DNA of 64,000 nt from Lachnospiraceae bacterium (GTDB lineage Bacteria > Bacillota > Clostridia > Lachnospirales > Lachnospiraceae). The first letter of the stretch is position 1; each line of letters opens with the position of its first letter. Below, in pieces: positions 63,030 through 64,000 of the stretch. The notes under the pieces are model-generated. The model worked only from the letters and a program-made list of their open reading frames with translations, had not been told where the DNA came from and did not search any database. The translations under genes and the position numbers were made by a program. Location: positions 25,203 to 89,202 of the forward strand of contig JAIEEY010000078.1 of NCBI GenBank assembly GCA_029067205.1. Direction: 5' to 3'.

Positions 63030-63434
63030 TCACACCGCTTTTTCGTTTAGCATGAATTCCACATATTTATCTGCATATTCCCTGACCGCTTTTGTAAATT
63101 CTGCTTTCAGACTGTCTTCATCGGCGATTCTTGTGATTTCAGCAAAGCGGTCATGACTGTTATCAATTGTAATCTGGATGATCTGTGCTAATTTTTCACC
63201 TTCCCTGGTGTTGGGCAGAAACGGAAACATTTTTTTAAGTACTGAACCAAGCTGTTCCAGTTCTATTGCGACGGTGCCTGAAATGAGCTCCGAAAAACTT
63301 TTAAAATACTTTCCGCCTGTTTCAAGCGCTTCAGGGATGCCATTTGTCTGACAGAATTCAATGTTCTTTTTGATCAGGTCAATCTTTCCATCAATCTCCT
63401 CAGAAATGCGGGGTTTCTTAACTTCATTTTCCAT
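63030..63434 (-). CDS. Hypothetical helical protein
   Basis: About 134 residues, all-helical in appearance, with no recognised family (YFKSFSELISGTVAIELEQL). GGAG nine bases before MENEVKK makes ATG 63434 preferable to the track start at 63461. It follows the terminator of the next gene upstream. Confidence 0.6.
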   Translation of the reverse strand: MENEVKKPRISEEIDGKIDLIKKNIEFCQTNGIPEALETGGKYFKSFSELISGTVAIELEQLGSVLKKMFPFLPNTREGEKLAQIIQITIDNSHDRFAEITRIADEDSLKAEFTKAVREYADKYVEFMLNEKAV

Positions 63435-63470
63435 ATAACTTTTCTCCTGTTCTATTTTCATTTTTGTATT

Positions 63471-63507
63471 AAAAAAACAGGAAACTTTATGGGAGTAAGT
63501 TCCTGTT
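63471..63507 (-). terminator. Terminator after the last minus-strand gene of the window
   Basis: On the minus strand AACAGGAACTT pairs with AAGTTTCCTGTT, followed by a run of seven T. Confidence 0.8.
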
Positions 63508-63523
63508 CTTATAATCGTGATAT

Positions 63524-63892
63524 TTAATTAGGTGCGCATGCGTTTTCATACTCCAGGATAATCCTGTTTGTATTCATCAGCATCATTTTGATAAAAAATT
63601 CAAGATAAATATCCTGAAACTGTTTTTTTGCCTCAATATACCTGGGATTGATCGTCTGTATAAAACTATCACTATTGTCAGTCGTAGCTTTTACACTTTC
63701 CAGATAAATGATAAACTTATACAATTCATTCATAAATTGCGGCTCAGGCATGATCCCTGACTGTACCAGCTTGTCACACACGCCCTGCAGGTCCGGATCG
63801 ACGGCATCTCCGATCGGAATCCCATTCATTACATGATAATCAATCACAGATTTCAGATCCCTGATGTATTGAAGTATATATTCTTTTGACAT
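63524..63892 (-). CDS. Hypothetical helical protein
   Basis: About 122 residues, helical and without a recognised motif (MNELYKFIIYLESVKA). AAGGGAGG before MSKEYIL gives start 63892; the track start at 63952 lies upstream of the ribosome site. In size and style it resembles the neighbouring 134-residue protein. Confidence 0.6.
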   Translation of the reverse strand: MSKEYILQYIRDLKSVIDYHVMNGIPIGDAVDPDLQGVCDKLVQSGIMPEPQFMNELYKFIIYLESVKATTDNSDSFIQTINPRYIEAKKQFQDIYLEFFIKMMLMNTNRIILEYENACAPN

Positions 63893-64000
63893 TTTTTCCT
63901 CCCTTGTAAATTTTGAGTATCCAAATATTAATATGGACTGGTGGTTAAACATGAATCAGTAATATGACCGGCTGCGATAAGCAGCAAAAAGTATTATTCA

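Noticed and set aside
1-64000. rRNA or tRNA genes
   Set aside because: No rRNA-like blocks or cloverleaf with a GTTCRANNC T-arm and CCA end stood out on either strand by eye; small RNAs cannot be excluded.

Overview
The window reads as DNA from a gut-type Lachnospiraceae bacterium (Bacillota, Clostridia). Strong AGGAGG-like ribosome sites precede most genes, GC content is modest, and the gene set is typical of that family: GH2/GH3/GH36 enzymes, LplB/LplC-type sugar permeases with YesM/YesN-type regulators, a DUF2325 protein and an HPr-like protein without histidine. No rRNA, tRNA or CRISPR array was seen. Family names come from motif reading only; no search was run.

Left part (1-11.4 kb): a mobile-element-like block. 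Its main gene is a giant frame, open from the left edge of the window to 6535. It carries, in one chain and in order, the catalytic motifs of both large RNA polymerase subunits: beta-like GDK...GNKGV and PSRMN, then beta'-like RxPxxR, DFNGD and a trigger-loop-like TYGATQG. It is followed in an apparent operon by two orphan genes, then by an Rpn/PD-(D/E)XK nuclease and an HU-like protein. This RNA polymerase is the most unusual feature of the window.

Middle part (11.4-55 kb): cargo or chromosome-like DNA with much damage. A glycoside locus (AraC regulator, GPH symporter, SDR, GH2, inverted-order GH3, SGNH hydrolase, GH43-like) has its regulator frameshifted and its transporter split by a 129-bp MITE. 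A ferredoxin/NapH-like/HD operon is cut by an IS256-family element. In both insertions the target duplication can be read, and removing the element restores the frame. A 1.5-kb graveyard with another MITE follows, then an unrecognised pair of membrane proteins, and a SOS-type Y-family polymerase with a perfect LexA box. Next come a redox cluster with lipoprotein flavodoxin and lipoprotein aldo/keto reductase, and a divergent alpha-galactoside locus (GH36, two binding proteins, two permeases, two-component system). The kinase of that locus has only an ATA codon at the expected start, and the regulator is split by a -1 frameshift. A second, partial copy of the polymerase gene lies at 51.87-52.08 kb.

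Right part (55-64 kb): a second mobile-element-like block on the minus strand. It holds a DNA methyltransferase-like protein, a PP-loop PAPS-reductase-like protein, an AAA ATPase, PcfJ-like and PcfK-like proteins, a tiny basic protein and several orphans. Several of these genes have their own hairpin terminator. The layout suggests a large mobile element or megaplasmid carrying carbohydrate-use cargo, but the window alone cannot prove that the two flanks belong to one element.
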